A stretch of DNA of 64,000 nt from Allobosea sp. (GCA_024231975.1 JAAEQB010000074.1:49373-113372); one strand, 5' to 3'. Shown: positions 48,677 through 58,603, counted from the first letter of the stretch. Notes: a model not told the origin generated them from the sequence alone. A program made the numbers and translations.

Positions 48677-49863
48677 GCGAGCGGCTTCTCGTCACCTTCA
48701 ATGCCGGCTCCTCGACGGTGAAGATCGGCCTGTTCGCGCTGACGGAGGCCGGGCCGAAGCGGGTGGGCAAGGGCGTGATCGATTTCCGCGAGCCGCCCTT
48801 GCGCTTCCGGCTGATCGAAGGGCCCGACACCTTCGATATCGCTCTTGAAGCGAAGCCCGGCGATGCGCTCGACATCGTGCTCGGCGAGGCCTTCCGGCGA
48901 CTCTCCTGGCATTTCGACCTCGGCAGCGTCGTTGCGATGGGCCATCGCATCGTCCATGGCGGCGACAGCTTTGGCGGCCCCGTCCGCGTCGACGATGCTG
49001 TGCTGGCGGCCCTCGAGGCGCTGGTGCCGCTGGCGCCACTCCATCAGCCGCAAGGGCTCGGGTTGATCCGAGCGATCCGCCATCTGCGCCCGGAGCTGCC
49101 GCAGACAGCGTCCTTCGATACGGCGTTCCACCGGACCCATGCCGATATCGTGCGCCGCTTCGCCATCCCTCGCGCCATGCACGACCAGGGCATCAGGCGC
49201 TACGGTTTCCACGGCCTGTCCTATCGCTTCATCGCCGGCGAGCTGGCGCGCCGCGAGCCTGCGCTCGCAAGAGGCCGCGTCGTGGTGGCACATCTCGGCA
49301 GTGGCGCCAGTCTCTGCGGACTGGAAGGTGGCGTCAGCCGCGATACCTCGATGGGCTTCTCGGCGCTCGATGGCATCCCGATGGCGACGCGCTGCGGGGC
49401 GCTCGACCCCGGCGTCCTGCTGCACCTGCTCGCGGAGGGCTATGATGCCGGTCGTTTGGAGGACCTGCTCTACCGCCGTAGCGGCTTGCTCGGCATTTCC
49501 GGCATCAGCGCCGACAGCCGCGAGCTAATCGACAGCGACAAGCCCGAGGCACGCGAGGCGCTCGATCTCTTCTGCTTCCGCATTGCGGGAGAGGTCAGCC
49601 GGCTCGCGGCGACGCTGGGGGGGCTCGATGCCATCGTCTTCACGGCCGGCATCGGCGAGCACCAGCCGCCGATCCGAGGAGCTGTGGTGGAACGACTGAA
49701 ATGGCTCGGCCTCGAACTAGACGAGGCCGCCAATGCCGCCAGCGCGACGCGGATCAGCCGGGCTGATGCCCGTGTTGCGGCTTTCGTGATCCCTACCGAT
49801 GAGGAAGCGGTCATCGCCGAAGATGCACTTGCAGTGGTTCAAGCTGGCGGACGTACTGCCTGA
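48673..49863 (+). CDS. ackA: Acetate kinase
   Basis: 396 residues, full length. N-terminal TFNAGSSTVKIG, GHRIVHGG, the DTAFHRTH metal/substrate region, RRYGFHGLSY, VAHLGSGASLCG and VFTAGIGEHQPP. It makes ATP and acetate from acetyl-phosphate. The ATG overlaps the Pta stop (ATGA). With phosphoketolase this gives a short substrate-level ATP route for oxygen-poor conditions. Confidence 0.94.
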   Translation: MSERLLVTFNAGSSTVKIGLFALTEAGPKRVGKGVIDFREPPLRFRLIEGPDTFDIALEAKPGDALDIVLGEAFRRLSWHFDLGSVVAMGHRIVHGGDSFGGPVRVDDAVLAALEALVPLAPLHQPQGLGLIRAIRHLRPELPQTASFDTAFHRTHADIVRRFAIPRAMHDQGIRRYGFHGLSYRFIAGELARREPALARGRVVVAHLGSGASLCGLEGGVSRDTSMGFSALDGIPMATRCGALDPGVLLHLLAEGYDAGRLEDLLYRRSGLLGISGISADSRELIDSDKPEAREALDLFCFRIAGEVSRLAATLGGLDAIVFTAGIGEHQPPIRGAVVERLKWLGLELDEAANAASATRISRADARVAAFVIPTDEEAVIAEDALAVVQAGGRTA

Positions 49864-49949
49864 ATTGAGCAGCGAATGTCCGCTCGGTCTGGCTTCGGGG
49901 CATATATTCGGATCGGCTTTGGATAGCCCAGTTTCGTGCAGGTCGACGA

Positions 49950-51722
49950 TCACGGAACTTCCGCTCCTTCGCCTTCTGCCTCCTCTCGCAGCTGCGTTGG
50001 CTGGAGTATCAACCTGTCGCTGCCCGACATGGCGTCGCCCTGGACCTGCTCTGCCAGTCGCTCGTTATCGCGTCGGCGAACGTCGTCGGCGGCTTCCTCG
50101 ATGTCGACGTCGGCAAAGCCCAGGACTCGCAGGCCCGCTACTCCCATCAGATAGGCAGCCTCGACCGTCTCGCGGATCTGATAGTCGACACCCGCCCGGA
50201 TCAGTTCGATCGCGTGGCCACGGTCATAGCTGCGCACCAGCAGCCTGGCCTGCGGAAACTCGTGCCGTGCCAGTTCCACGATCTGCAGTGCCGCCTTTGG
50301 ATCGTCGATGCAGATCATGATCGCATCGGCCGCCCCCGCGCCGGAGTGGCGCAGGACGTCGAGCCGGGCGCCATCGCCGAAGTAGACCTTGAAGCCGTAC
50401 CGAGCCGCATCGCGGATCCGGTCGGGCTCCTTATCGATGACAGCAAGCTCGACGCCCTTGGACAGCAGCGTCTGCGAAGCGATCTGGCCGAAGCGGCCGA
50501 AGCCGATAAGGAGGATCCGACCTTTCAGATCACGGGCGACGTCGACGCCGTCCATCGATGCTTCGCTGCGCAATAACCGATCGGCCGCGATCATCAGCAA
50601 TGGAGTCAGTGCCATGGACAGGATCACGACGGTGGAGAACAGCGCGTTCTCGCGCGCGTCGATGACGCCGCCCGATGTCGCAGCGGCATAGAGCACGAAG
50701 GCAAATTCGCCACCCTGCAAAAACATGGACGTCCGGTGCCGCGCCTGGTGATTGGAGTCGCCGAACAGTCGGGCGACCGCGTAGACGACAACGCCCTTTG
50801 CGATCGTGAAGGCGGCCAGTATGGCCAGCAGGAGCGGCCATTCGGACGCTATGACGGAGAGGTTGAGCGACATGCCGACGGCGAGGAAGAACAGCCCCAT
50901 CAGCAGGCCGCGAAACGGCTCGATGTCGGTCTCGATCTGGCGCCGGTAGCTCGAACTCGACAGCATCACCCCGGCGAGAAAAGAGCCCATCGCCATCGAC
51001 AGCCCGGCAACCTCCATCAACAGAGCTGCACCGAGCACCACCAGCAGCGCCCCCGCCGTCAGGACTTCGCGTGTCCGCGCCCGGGCCAGCAAGGCGAAGA
51101 ACGGGTTCAAAGCCCAGCGCGACACTGCCAGCAGCGCCGACAGCGCAGCCACCGCCACAAGAATGCCGGTCCATCCCGTACGGCCGTCCGAGAGAGGCGA
51201 CAGGAGGGCGACCACCGCCAGGAGCGGCACGATCATCAGATCCTCGAACAGAAGGATCGCGACCGACCTCTGCCCTTCCGCACTCGACAACTCGCCACGG
51301 TCCTGCAGCACGGACATGATGACGGCGGTCGAGGACAGGACGAAGCCGGCCCCCGCGATGACTGCGACCGGCCGCGACAGCCCGAACACCGCCGCGCCGG
51401 TGAGCGCGAGGATCGCGATCGCGGCGGCGACTTGGGCTAGGCCTAGTCCGAAGATTAGACGGCGCATGGCCCAGAGCTTGGGCGGGCGCAGTTCCAGTCC
51501 CATCACGAACAGGAACATCACCACGCCGAGCTCCGAGAAATGCAGAATAGACGGGGCATCGGTGAACAGCCCGAGCACCGATGGTCCGACCAGCACGCCG
51601 GCCGCGAAGTAACCGAGGACCGATCCGAGGCCGAGCCGCCGGAACAGCGGCACGGCAACCACCGCCGCTCCCATCAGAACCACCGCAGGAGCGATCGTCT
51701 GCCCCAATCCCCCGTCAGCCAT
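49950..51722 (-). CDS. CPA2-family cation:proton antiporter with TrkA-N domain (KefB/C-like)
   Basis: 590 residues: 12-13 membrane helices (about 1-375) followed by a Rossmann TrkA-N domain (about 400-520; ILLIGFGRFGQIASQTLLS). KefB/KefC-type systems release K+ in exchange for H+ during electrophile or redox stress. The ATG overlaps the stop of the LLM oxidoreductase upstream by four bases. No ancillary KefF/KefG subunit is seen. Confidence 0.9.
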   Translation of the reverse strand: MADGGLGQTIAPAVVLMGAAVVAVPLFRRLGLGSVLGYFAAGVLVGPSVLGLFTDAPSILHFSELGVVMFLFVMGLELRPPKLWAMRRLIFGLGLAQVAAAIAILALTGAAVFGLSRPVAVIAGAGFVLSSTAVIMSVLQDRGELSSAEGQRSVAILLFEDLMIVPLLAVVALLSPLSDGRTGWTGILVAVAALSALLAVSRWALNPFFALLARARTREVLTAGALLVVLGAALLMEVAGLSMAMGSFLAGVMLSSSSYRRQIETDIEPFRGLLMGLFFLAVGMSLNLSVIASEWPLLLAILAAFTIAKGVVVYAVARLFGDSNHQARHRTSMFLQGGEFAFVLYAAATSGGVIDARENALFSTVVILSMALTPLLMIAADRLLRSEASMDGVDVARDLKGRILLIGFGRFGQIASQTLLSKGVELAVIDKEPDRIRDAARYGFKVYFGDGARLDVLRHSGAGAADAIMICIDDPKAALQIVELARHEFPQARLLVRSYDRGHAIELIRAGVDYQIRETVEAAYLMGVAGLRVLGFADVDIEEAADDVRRRDNERLAEQVQGDAMSGSDRLILQPTQLREEAEGEGAEVP

Positions 51723-52774
51723 CAGGTCGCTTTCTTGGTTTCGCGCGTGGCTGCCCGGACGTTCGGCGCGACCTCGGCGCCCAGGAGCTCGATCGAACGC
51801 TTCATCGCCGCCGTTTCGAGCGAGGCGGTGCTCATCTGGAAGGTGATGCGCGAGACGCCGCCGAGCACTTCGCTGGTATGGAGAATCTTCGCCGCGACCG
51901 TCTTTGGATCGCCGATCAGGAACGCGCCTTCCGGGCTGGCCATGGCGTCGAACTGTTCCCGCGACGGCGGTGGCCAGCCGCGCTCGCGGCCGATCCTCCC
52001 GGTCAGATGCGCCCAGCCCGGGAAGAACGCATCTCTGGCTGCCGTGTCGGTCTCGCCGACGAAGCCCATTGCGTGGACCCTCACCTTGAGCGTTTCGGGG
52101 CTATGTCCGGCGCTCAGGCCGGCCTCGCGATAGAGATCGACGAGCGGCCGGAAGCGCTCGAACGTCCCGCCGATGATCGCCACCATCAGCGGCAGCCCGA
52201 GCGTGCCGGCGCGAGCGAAGGATTGCGGCGTGCCGCCGACGCCGATCCAGAGCGGCAGGCGCGGCTGATGGGGACGCGGATAGACGCCCTGTCCCTCCAG
52301 CGCCGCGCGGAAACGACCCTTCCAGATCGGATGGGCCGTCTCGTTGAGCTTCAGGAGCAGAGCGAGCTTCTCGGCGAAGAGCTCGTCATAGTCCCGCGGG
52401 TCGGCGCCGAACAGCGGATAGGCCTCGCCGAACGAGCCGCGGCCGACAACCATCTCGGCCCGCCCCCTGGCAATCAGGTCCAGCGTCGCGAATTCCTGGA
52501 AGATCCGGACCGGGTCGGCGGCGCTCAGGACCGTCACGGCGCTCGTCAACCGGATCCGGCTGGTGCGGGCCGCGGCGGCGGCGAGAATGATCGCCGGCGC
52601 GGAATCGAGGAACTCGGCGCGATGGTGCTCGCCGATGCCGAAGACATCGAGCCCGGCCCGGTCGGCGACCTCGACCTCGTCGAGCAGATCGGCCATTCGC
52701 TCAGTCGGCGAGGGAAGCTTGCCCGTCGCCGGATCCGGGAGGATGGCGGCGAAGCTGTCGATACCGATTTGCAT
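51722..52774 (-). CDS. LLM-class flavin-dependent oxidoreductase
   Basis: 350 residues, bacterial luciferase-like TIM barrel: MQIGIDSFAA start, GIGEHHRAEF, LTSAVTVLSAADPVRIFQEFATLDLIARGRAE. It probably uses reduced flavin to oxidise an unknown substrate. ATG 52774 (AGGA upstream) is preferred to ATG 52789. Coupled to the CPA2 antiporter, which might respond to the same reactive compounds (inference). Confidence 0.9.
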   Translation of the reverse strand: MQIGIDSFAAILPDPATGKLPSPTERMADLLDEVEVADRAGLDVFGIGEHHRAEFLDSAPAIILAAAAARTSRIRLTSAVTVLSAADPVRIFQEFATLDLIARGRAEMVVGRGSFGEAYPLFGADPRDYDELFAEKLALLLKLNETAHPIWKGRFRAALEGQGVYPRPHQPRLPLWIGVGGTPQSFARAGTLGLPLMVAIIGGTFERFRPLVDLYREAGLSAGHSPETLKVRVHAMGFVGETDTAARDAFFPGWAHLTGRIGRERGWPPPSREQFDAMASPEGAFLIGDPKTVAAKILHTSEVLGGVSRITFQMSTASLETAAMKRSIELLGAEVAPNVRAATRETKKAT

Positions 52775-52898
52775 CAAGGGTCCTGACAAATTCGTGGGTT
52801 GGCGCGAGAGAGAAGCGGCGATCCGCGCAATAGCTTCGGCAGCCGCGCAGCCTTCGTTTGCTGGAATACGGGGTTGTCAGCGGCCGCCGCTTGCATGG

Positions 52899-54347
52899 TC
52901 AGAATCGGTAGTTCGCCATGACGCCGACCAGTTTTATGACCTGCGACGGTCCTGTCTCCCGGATGAACGTTCCCGGATCGAAGAGGCCGACCGAGGCCGC
53001 GAGGTTCAGCTCCGGCGTTGCCTGCCAGGCTATGGCGATCTCGGCCTGCGTTCCGATGAAGCGCGCATCGCTGTCCTTGCCGCTGCGGACGAGGGCGCCA
53101 GAGATCGCATAGATGCCGTCGCCGGTGCTCTGTCGCCAATAGGCCGAACCCGACAACGACAGCTCGACATCCTTGCACGGATGGATCGTGATGGAAGGCC
53201 GGACATGGATCAGGTTGCGCGGCCCGATTGGCGACTGAGACACGAAGTACTTGCCCCTCGGAAAGAGGGGATTCAGCGTTCCCAGTTCCGGATCGTCCGG
53301 GTCGTCGTCGCCCGATATCACGTCCGCGGAAAGCCTGAGGTCCGGCTGCAGCGGTACTTGCGAGAACCGGTAACCGATCTCGCCACCGATCCCCCAGGCA
53401 GCCCTCCGGTGGCCTGCGAACGTCCCGTGTTGAACGGCGCCCTCGAGGTTCCAGTACCTGCTGCCTGTGTCTCCGAATATGCGGGTTCCGATGGTATGGA
53501 CCAGCTCTTTACCGGCGCCCTGGTCGTAGACTGCATTCCGGTCCCGCAGCCCGAGATAATACACGTCGAGGCCATTCGTCGGAGTTTCGCCTAGCCATCG
53601 CGTCGCATAGACACCCCAGAGGGATTTCTGGGTCGATGTCCGGTCGTCGAAATCGTCCAGCTTGTTGTCGACCGGGCGAGAATAGAGCGCCTTGACCTGC
53701 CAAGCCTTGCCCGTCAGAGACAGGTCGAAGCCGTCGAAGGCCTGAGGGATATTGGGACCGTAGCGCGTGTCGACGAAGCGTCCAGCGCCCAGCGAGATCA
53801 GCTTGCGACCTGCCGACAGCCGCAGCGAGATCGCCTCCGCGACATCCGTCTCCACCTCGACGAAGGCCTGCAGCATATCCGCGCCGGTCGTATCGACAGG
53901 CCTCTTGGCGCGGCGGACGCCCGAGATCCCGGAGACGATAGGCTGAGCGAACAGGCGCAGCTTTCCCACATGGAAATCGGCATAGGGCATGAAGCGGTGC
54001 CAGACATAGCCATCGTCCGGTGCCGCGCCCCAGCGGACATTGGCATGGCCTTCGTAGCGCGATCGGACCTCGAGTCCTGTCGTGAGATAGGTCGATCCGT
54101 TCGCGCTCAAGGGGATGTACTTGAACGGCTCCGTCCACCGCCCCGTCCGCTGCGTCGGGTCTGCGAGATAGGACCAGCTTTCGGGGTAACGCTCGATCGT
54201 GAGGGTCGGCGCGCGGCCGATATCCGTGCCTGTCTGTGCGTCTGCAACGACAGGCAGCATTGCTGCCGCGAAAGCGATGGTCCACTTTCGCGGCGACAAT
54301 CGTCTCAGGCTTCGGCGGAAGCGGAGGCTGGATCGCCGGAGCTTCAC
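52899..54347 (-). CDS. Alginate-export (AlgE)-type outer-membrane porin
   Basis: About 482 residues: signal peptide near the start (WTIAFAAAMLPVVADA), then an 18-strand-type barrel of the alginate_exp family with a final aromatic YRF. No ATG lies at a suitable place; a GTG at 54347 (VKLRRSSLRF) gives a normal signal peptide, while the frame runs open to 54593. No alginate genes are near, so it is better read as a general porin for an anionic solute. Confidence 0.8.
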   Translation of the reverse strand: MKLRRSSLRFRRSLRRLSPRKWTIAFAAAMLPVVADAQTGTDIGRAPTLTIERYPESWSYLADPTQRTGRWTEPFKYIPLSANGSTYLTTGLEVRSRYEGHANVRWGAAPDDGYVWHRFMPYADFHVGKLRLFAQPIVSGISGVRRAKRPVDTTGADMLQAFVEVETDVAEAISLRLSAGRKLISLGAGRFVDTRYGPNIPQAFDGFDLSLTGKAWQVKALYSRPVDNKLDDFDDRTSTQKSLWGVYATRWLGETPTNGLDVYYLGLRDRNAVYDQGAGKELVHTIGTRIFGDTGSRYWNLEGAVQHGTFAGHRRAAWGIGGEIGYRFSQVPLQPDLRLSADVISGDDDPDDPELGTLNPLFPRGKYFVSQSPIGPRNLIHVRPSITIHPCKDVELSLSGSAYWRQSTGDGIYAISGALVRSGKDSDARFIGTQAEIAIAWQATPELNLAASVGLFDPGTFIRETGPSQVIKLVGVMANYRF

Positions 54348-54433
54348 TGGCCCGGCGCAGAGGGAGGTACGAGCCGCGACACCGGACACATCGTCTCGCA
54401 GGGCATCTCGCCGCGACTGGCCACCCGAACGGG

Positions 54434-55087
54434 TTAGCCGGCGGCGCTCGGGACCGGCGTGTTGAGCAGCTGCTGCTCCCACAGATAGGCGATGCCACTG
54501 CCCGCAGCATGTTCCTTGAGCACGTCCGTCACCCTGCCAGCGGTTTCGATGCGGGCCCAGTCGCGCTGCCATTCGGCCATCACGGCGAGCCACGTCATCA
54601 TATTCGCGCCGGCCGCGATCATGCGCTGGATGGCGACCTCGTGGGATTCGACCGAAATGCCGCCGCAGGCATCCGTGACCACGGTCACGTCCCAGCCCTC
54701 GCCGAGGGCCTGGATTGCCGGCATCGCGACACAGACTTCGGTCCAGAGGCCGGCGATGATCAGCTGCTTACGGCCCGTCGCCTTGACCGCGTCCACCACC
54801 TTCGGATCTTCCCAGGTGTTGACGAACGTCCGGTCGATCACCTCCTGGCCAGGGAAGACATCGGTGATCTGCGGGAAGATGAGGCCGCCTCGCTCAGCGA
54901 TCACACTTGTGAGAATGGTCGGGACGCTGAATGCCTTGGCGGCCTTCGCCAGAGCCGTCGCATTGTTGACCGCCATATGCGGGTCGTGGCTGTTCAGGTT
55001 GGTGAGCTGGAAAGGCTGGTGGTCGATCAGAACGAGGACCGAGTCTTCAGGGCGAAGGAGTGACTTCAGGCCATTGCGAAAGGTCAT
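54434..55087 (-). CDS. Isochorismatase-family hydrolase (YcaC-like)
   Basis: 217 residues: VLVLIDHQPFQL (catalytic Asp), Lys in TGRKQLIIAG and Cys in TEVCVAMPA complete the Asp-Lys-Cys triad of cysteine hydrolases. The closest type is YcaC. Substrate unknown. Divergent from a LysR regulator 135 bp away that may control it. Confidence 0.92.
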   Translation of the reverse strand: MTFRNGLKSLLRPEDSVLVLIDHQPFQLTNLNSHDPHMAVNNATALAKAAKAFSVPTILTSVIAERGGLIFPQITDVFPGQEVIDRTFVNTWEDPKVVDAVKATGRKQLIIAGLWTEVCVAMPAIQALGEGWDVTVVTDACGGISVESHEVAIQRMIAAGANMMTWLAVMAEWQRDWARIETAGRVTDVLKEHAAGSGIAYLWEQQLLNTPVPSAAG

Positions 55088-55221
55088 GATTATCCTCTTC
55101 TGACGTCGTCAATGAGCGGCAATGTCAGCCGGGCGATTTGCGCCACAGGCAGCGCCGGCCGTTTATTGCCGTTCCCAAGCGCGCTGCGATAGCGCCATGG
55201 TCAGGCAAGCTGTGTCGCAAG

Positions 55222-56166
55222 ATGAGGAACGCCAAATTGGAGATCGAAGATCTGCAGACATTTGTGGCGGTTGCCGATGCCGGTGGCGTCTCGCCCGCCG
55301 CGCGCCGGCTCGGCCTGTCCAAATCCATCGTGAGCCGACGGCTGCTGCGGCTGGAATCGGAGCTCGGAGTCCAGCTGCTTGCGCGCACGACCCGCGGCGC
55401 GGCGCTTACGGAAGCCGGGGCGACGTTTCGCGATCACGCGGCCAGGGTCGCCGCCGAGATCGAGCTGGCCAGGGAGGCGATCCTGCAGAACGGCGACCTT
55501 CGCGGCCGCCTGCGGGTCGCCATGCCGCTGACCTTCGGGCCAACGCACTTCGCTCCGATGCTTGCCGAACTGGCGCGGCGCCATCCGCAGCTCCACATCC
55601 ATACCGTCTACAGCGACCGCTTCGTCGATCTCATCGCCGAGGGTTTCGACTGCGCGATCCGGGTTGGCTACCTGCAGGACTCAAATCTGGTCGCAAGGCG
55701 TGTCGGCCCGATCTATGGCTCGCTCGTCGCGAGCCCGGACTACATCAAGACTCACGGCTCCCCTGAGAAGCCGGAGGAGATCGCCGCTCATCCGGCTTTG
55801 ATGCAGGGCATGGAGACCTGGCAATTCATGGACGGTGACAAGATCGTCACGATCCAGCCACAGGGGCGCTTCAAGGCAGACAGTGCCACGGCTCTCGTTG
55901 TTGCTGCAGCAGCGGGGCTCGGTATCGCCTGGCTGCCTGACTGTATGATCCATGAGCATGTAGCCGCTGGCGCGCTCGTCCCGATCATGATGCGCTATCC
56001 GCCGCCGCCAGCTGGTGCCTACGTCGTTCGCCCGCCGGGCCAGCACCCCGAACGCAAGATCCGGGTGCTGACCGAATTGTTGATCGAGATGCTCGAACAC
56101 GATCCGCGTTTCGCGGGGATTGGTCTGCCGAATCCGAACGGCGAGCGCGTGGTGCCGGTCATGTGA
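55222..56166 (+). CDS. LysR-family transcriptional regulator
   Basis: 314 residues: N-terminal winged helix (LEIEDLQTFVAVADAGGVSPAARRLGLSKSIVSRRL) and a substrate-binding domain (about 90-300). I chose ATG 55222; the frame from 55138 adds an Arg/Pro-rich stretch. It probably regulates the divergent isochorismatase-type gene, in the usual LysR arrangement. Confidence 0.9.
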   Translation: MRNAKLEIEDLQTFVAVADAGGVSPAARRLGLSKSIVSRRLLRLESELGVQLLARTTRGAALTEAGATFRDHAARVAAEIELAREAILQNGDLRGRLRVAMPLTFGPTHFAPMLAELARRHPQLHIHTVYSDRFVDLIAEGFDCAIRVGYLQDSNLVARRVGPIYGSLVASPDYIKTHGSPEKPEEIAAHPALMQGMETWQFMDGDKIVTIQPQGRFKADSATALVVAAAAGLGIAWLPDCMIHEHVAAGALVPIMMRYPPPPAGAYVVRPPGQHPERKIRVLTELLIEMLEHDPRFAGIGLPNPNGERVVPVM

Positions 56167-56294
56167 GCTCTGCTTTGGGCGACACAGCTGAGCGGCTCGT
56201 CAGGTCGACCGTCGATGAAGGCCTCCGACGGGAGATCGCGACGCGCGTGAGCTGGGCCCTTGCCATCGAACCGGGCTGTCTCGGTGAGGTCGGC

Positions 56295-56590
56295 ATGGAC
56301 GCGATCGAGACCCTGATCGTTCCGCGTGCGGGATCTCGGCGGCTTCGAGGTGCGGCGTGCCCTGCCAGCGCCGAAGAGGCAGATGGTGGGGCCGTTCATC
56401 GTCTTCGACCAGGCTGGGCCGCCTGAGCTGCTGAGTGGGCAAGGCATAAACCTCCGTCCACACCCGCACATTGGTCTTGGTACAATGACCTATCTGTTCC
56501 GCGGCGATTTCTATCACCGCGATAGCACGCGGGCAGACCAGATCATCTGCCCTGGCGCTGAACTGGATGGGCCGGCGTCGGGCATGCCTG
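56295..56590 (+). pseudogene. Pirin-family N-terminal remnant
   Basis: METLIVPR-like sequence from about 56295, then after a frame change RDLGGFEVRRALPAP, FIVFDQAGPPELLSG, RPHPHIGLGTMTYLF and HRDS, the N-terminal cupin of pirin with its metal-binding HPHIG. A second frame change gives NWM near 56562, after which an unrelated, transposase-like sequence begins. The enzyme is clearly broken. Confidence 0.75.
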
Positions 56591-56764
56591 GCCTTGACGA
56601 TCGACCGCTCGACGGCGCGCGACACGAGCACCCGGCCGGACGATGCCCGGTTGCGCGAGGCGATGAAGGCCGTGGCGGGAGAGCGCCAGCGGTCCAGCAA
56701 CTCGTCTCAGATCACCGCTATGCACAACTCCCAACCGGTGGGTAAGCTGCGGAAGGGGCAATAA
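56567..56764 (+). mobile_element. Possible IS3-family transposase (orfB) fragment
   Basis: The frame reads IDRSTARDTSTRPDDARLRE followed by AMKAVAGERQR, resembling the start of IS3-group orfB (..IDRSTYRYxSxRPDDAxLRxRLxxLAxERRRFGYRRL). Only about 45 codons remain, with no DDE residues and no terminal repeats found. It adjoins the broken pirin gene at the point of truncation. Confidence 0.45.
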
Positions 56765-56922
56765 TCGCAACGTCCGACGTGGATCGGATCATAACCGGCA
56801 AACACTTTCCGCTCAGAGGTTCCGTCCGCGGCTTGCATACGATCCTGCTACGGTTCTCTACAAATTCGATGGTTCCGCATTAACAAAATGGCGCGCTGGT
56901 AAGCGAAAGTTCGACTGCCAAG

Positions 56923-56949
56923 AAAAAAGGCGCTGCAGCACAGCGCCTT
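56923..56949 (-). terminator. Rho-independent terminator of ssb
   Basis: 9-bp stem (56927-56935 with 56941-56949), 5-base loop, followed on the minus strand by a run of six T. It lies 38 bp past the ssb stop. Confidence 0.9.
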
Positions 56950-56986
56950 AGCCTTATTAACTTTACAAAACCACGGCAGGTGATCG

Positions 56987-57520
56987 CTAGAACGGGATGT
57001 CGTCGTCGAGATGGCTCGACGAGCGCGAGCCGCCGCCGCTCGCCATCGCCGGCTGGCGCGAGCCGCCACCGACCGGGCTCGACCGACCGAAGGAACCGCC
57101 GCCCGAGGAGCCCTCGTCGCCATAGCCGCCGCCGCTGCTGCTGCCACCGAACTCGTCGCCGCCCTGGCCGCGGCTGTCGAGGATGGTGAGCTCGCCGCGG
57201 AAGCGCTGCAGCACGATCTCGGTCGTGTACTTCTCGACGCCCTGCTGGTCCTGCCATTTGCGGGTCTGCAGCTGGCCCTCGATGTAAACCTTCGAGCCCT
57301 TCTTCAGGTACTGTTCGGCGACCTTGGCGAGGTTCTCGTTGAAGATCACCACGGAGTGCCACTCGGTGCGCTCCTTGCGCTCGCCCGACTGCTTGTCGCG
57401 CCAGGTTTCCGAGGTGGCGATCCTGAGATTGACCACCGGCTCGCCGCTGCCGAGGCGCCGCACCTCGGGGTCGCGCCCGAGATTGCCGACCAGAATGACC
57501 TTGTTGACGCTACCAGCCAT
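56987..57520 (-). CDS. ssb: Single-stranded DNA-binding protein
   Basis: 177 residues: OB-fold (about 1-110; AGSVNKVILVGNLGRDPEVR, RTEWHSVVIFNENLA, GSKVYIEGQLQTRKW), a Gly/Ser-rich linker and the acidic tip DDDIPF that contacts partner proteins. It binds ssDNA in replication and repair. ATG 57520 is the family start; ATG 57532 adds four residues. A terminator follows. Confidence 0.97.
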   Translation of the reverse strand: MAGSVNKVILVGNLGRDPEVRRLGSGEPVVNLRIATSETWRDKQSGERKERTEWHSVVIFNENLAKVAEQYLKKGSKVYIEGQLQTRKWQDQQGVEKYTTEIVLQRFRGELTILDSRGQGGDEFGGSSSGGGYGDEGSSGGGSFGRSSPVGGGSRQPAMASGGGSRSSSHLDDDIPF

Positions 57521-57744
57521 GACAGGCTCCATTTCCTGCGCACTTCAGCACAAATCCGGCCGGATGACCGGAGCCGGACCCTAGCGGGCCATGCCGGCAC
57601 TATCAATGATGTTCTTGTTTCGTTCAAGGCCTTTTCAAGGCTTGTCCCCGACAAAAATGCGAGCCGGCGAGGGCGCGCTGAGAGGGCAGGACTGCTCGCC
57701 AGCGACAGGCCGGGAAGCGGGGCTGCCGCGCCCGGTGCAGTACC

Positions 57745-58518
57745 TCAATAGCCGAACTGTTCGCGCAGGATGCGCTCGTCCAGGCTGTGGCCGGGATCGT
57801 GCATCATCACGAGGTCGAGCGAGCGGTCGATCGCGATCTGCACCGAGATGACATTGTCGATCTGGGTGTGGTCGGCAACGGCGCTGACCGGACGCTTTTC
57901 GGCCTCCAGCACGGCGATCGTCACCCTGGCATGGTCGGGCAGCAGCGCGCCGCGCCAGCGCCGGGGTCGGAAGGGCGAGAGCGGGGTCAGCGCCAGCAGC
58001 GGCGCATCGAGCGGCAGGATCGGGCCGTTGGCGGAGAGGTTATAGGCGGTCGAGCCTGCCGGCGTCGCGAGAAGCACGCCGTCGGCGACGAGCTCGGACA
58101 GGCGCACCTGCCCGTCAATGGAGATGCGCAACTTTGCCGCCTGATAGGAGCGGCGGAACAGCGAGACCTCGTTGATGGCGCGCGCCTCGACGCGCTTGCC
58201 CTTGCAGTCGACCGCCGTCATCGCCAGCGGATGGACGACGCTGCGGTGCGCGGCCTCGAGCTTCTGGCGCAGGCCGCGTTCGCGGAACTCGTTCATCAGG
58301 AAGCCGACCGAGCCGCGGTTCATGCCGTAGATCGGCTTGGCGGTGCCCATGAAGCGATGCAGCGTCTGCAGCATCAGGCCGTCGCCGCCGAGCGCGACGA
58401 TCACCTCGGCCTCAGCCGGATCGGCATCGCCATAGCGCTCGACCAGCTTGGCGCGCGCGGCCTGGGCCTCTGGCGTCTCGCTGGCGACGAAGGAGATGGC
58501 AGTGAAGCGCTCGGTCAT
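57745..58518 (-). CDS. nadK: NAD kinase
   Basis: 257 residues: ALGGDGLMLQTLH (GGDG catalytic motif), YGMNRGSVGFLMNEF, VADGVLLATPAGSTAYNLSA and a later DPGHSLDERIL end. It makes NADP from NAD and ATP. Stands alone between ssb and the metallo-hydrolase. Confidence 0.95.
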   Translation of the reverse strand: MTERFTAISFVASETPEAQAARAKLVERYGDADPAEAEVIVALGGDGLMLQTLHRFMGTAKPIYGMNRGSVGFLMNEFRERGLRQKLEAAHRSVVHPLAMTAVDCKGKRVEARAINEVSLFRRSYQAAKLRISIDGQVRLSELVADGVLLATPAGSTAYNLSANGPILPLDAPLLALTPLSPFRPRRWRGALLPDHARVTIAVLEAEKRPVSAVADHTQIDNVISVQIAIDRSLDLVMMHDPGHSLDERILREQFGY

Positions 58519-58603
58519 CGCTGGTATCCGGTCGGCATAGTCCTAGGGGTCTAGCACGGCCCCGGACGGGATCGCGAGCCACCCCGCGATGACGCCACAA
58601 AAA

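Noticed and set aside
54347..54593. Upstream extension of the porin frame to 54593
   Set aside because: It would overlap most of the start region of the isochorismatase gene end and lacks signal-peptide character; a GTG at 54347 fits better.
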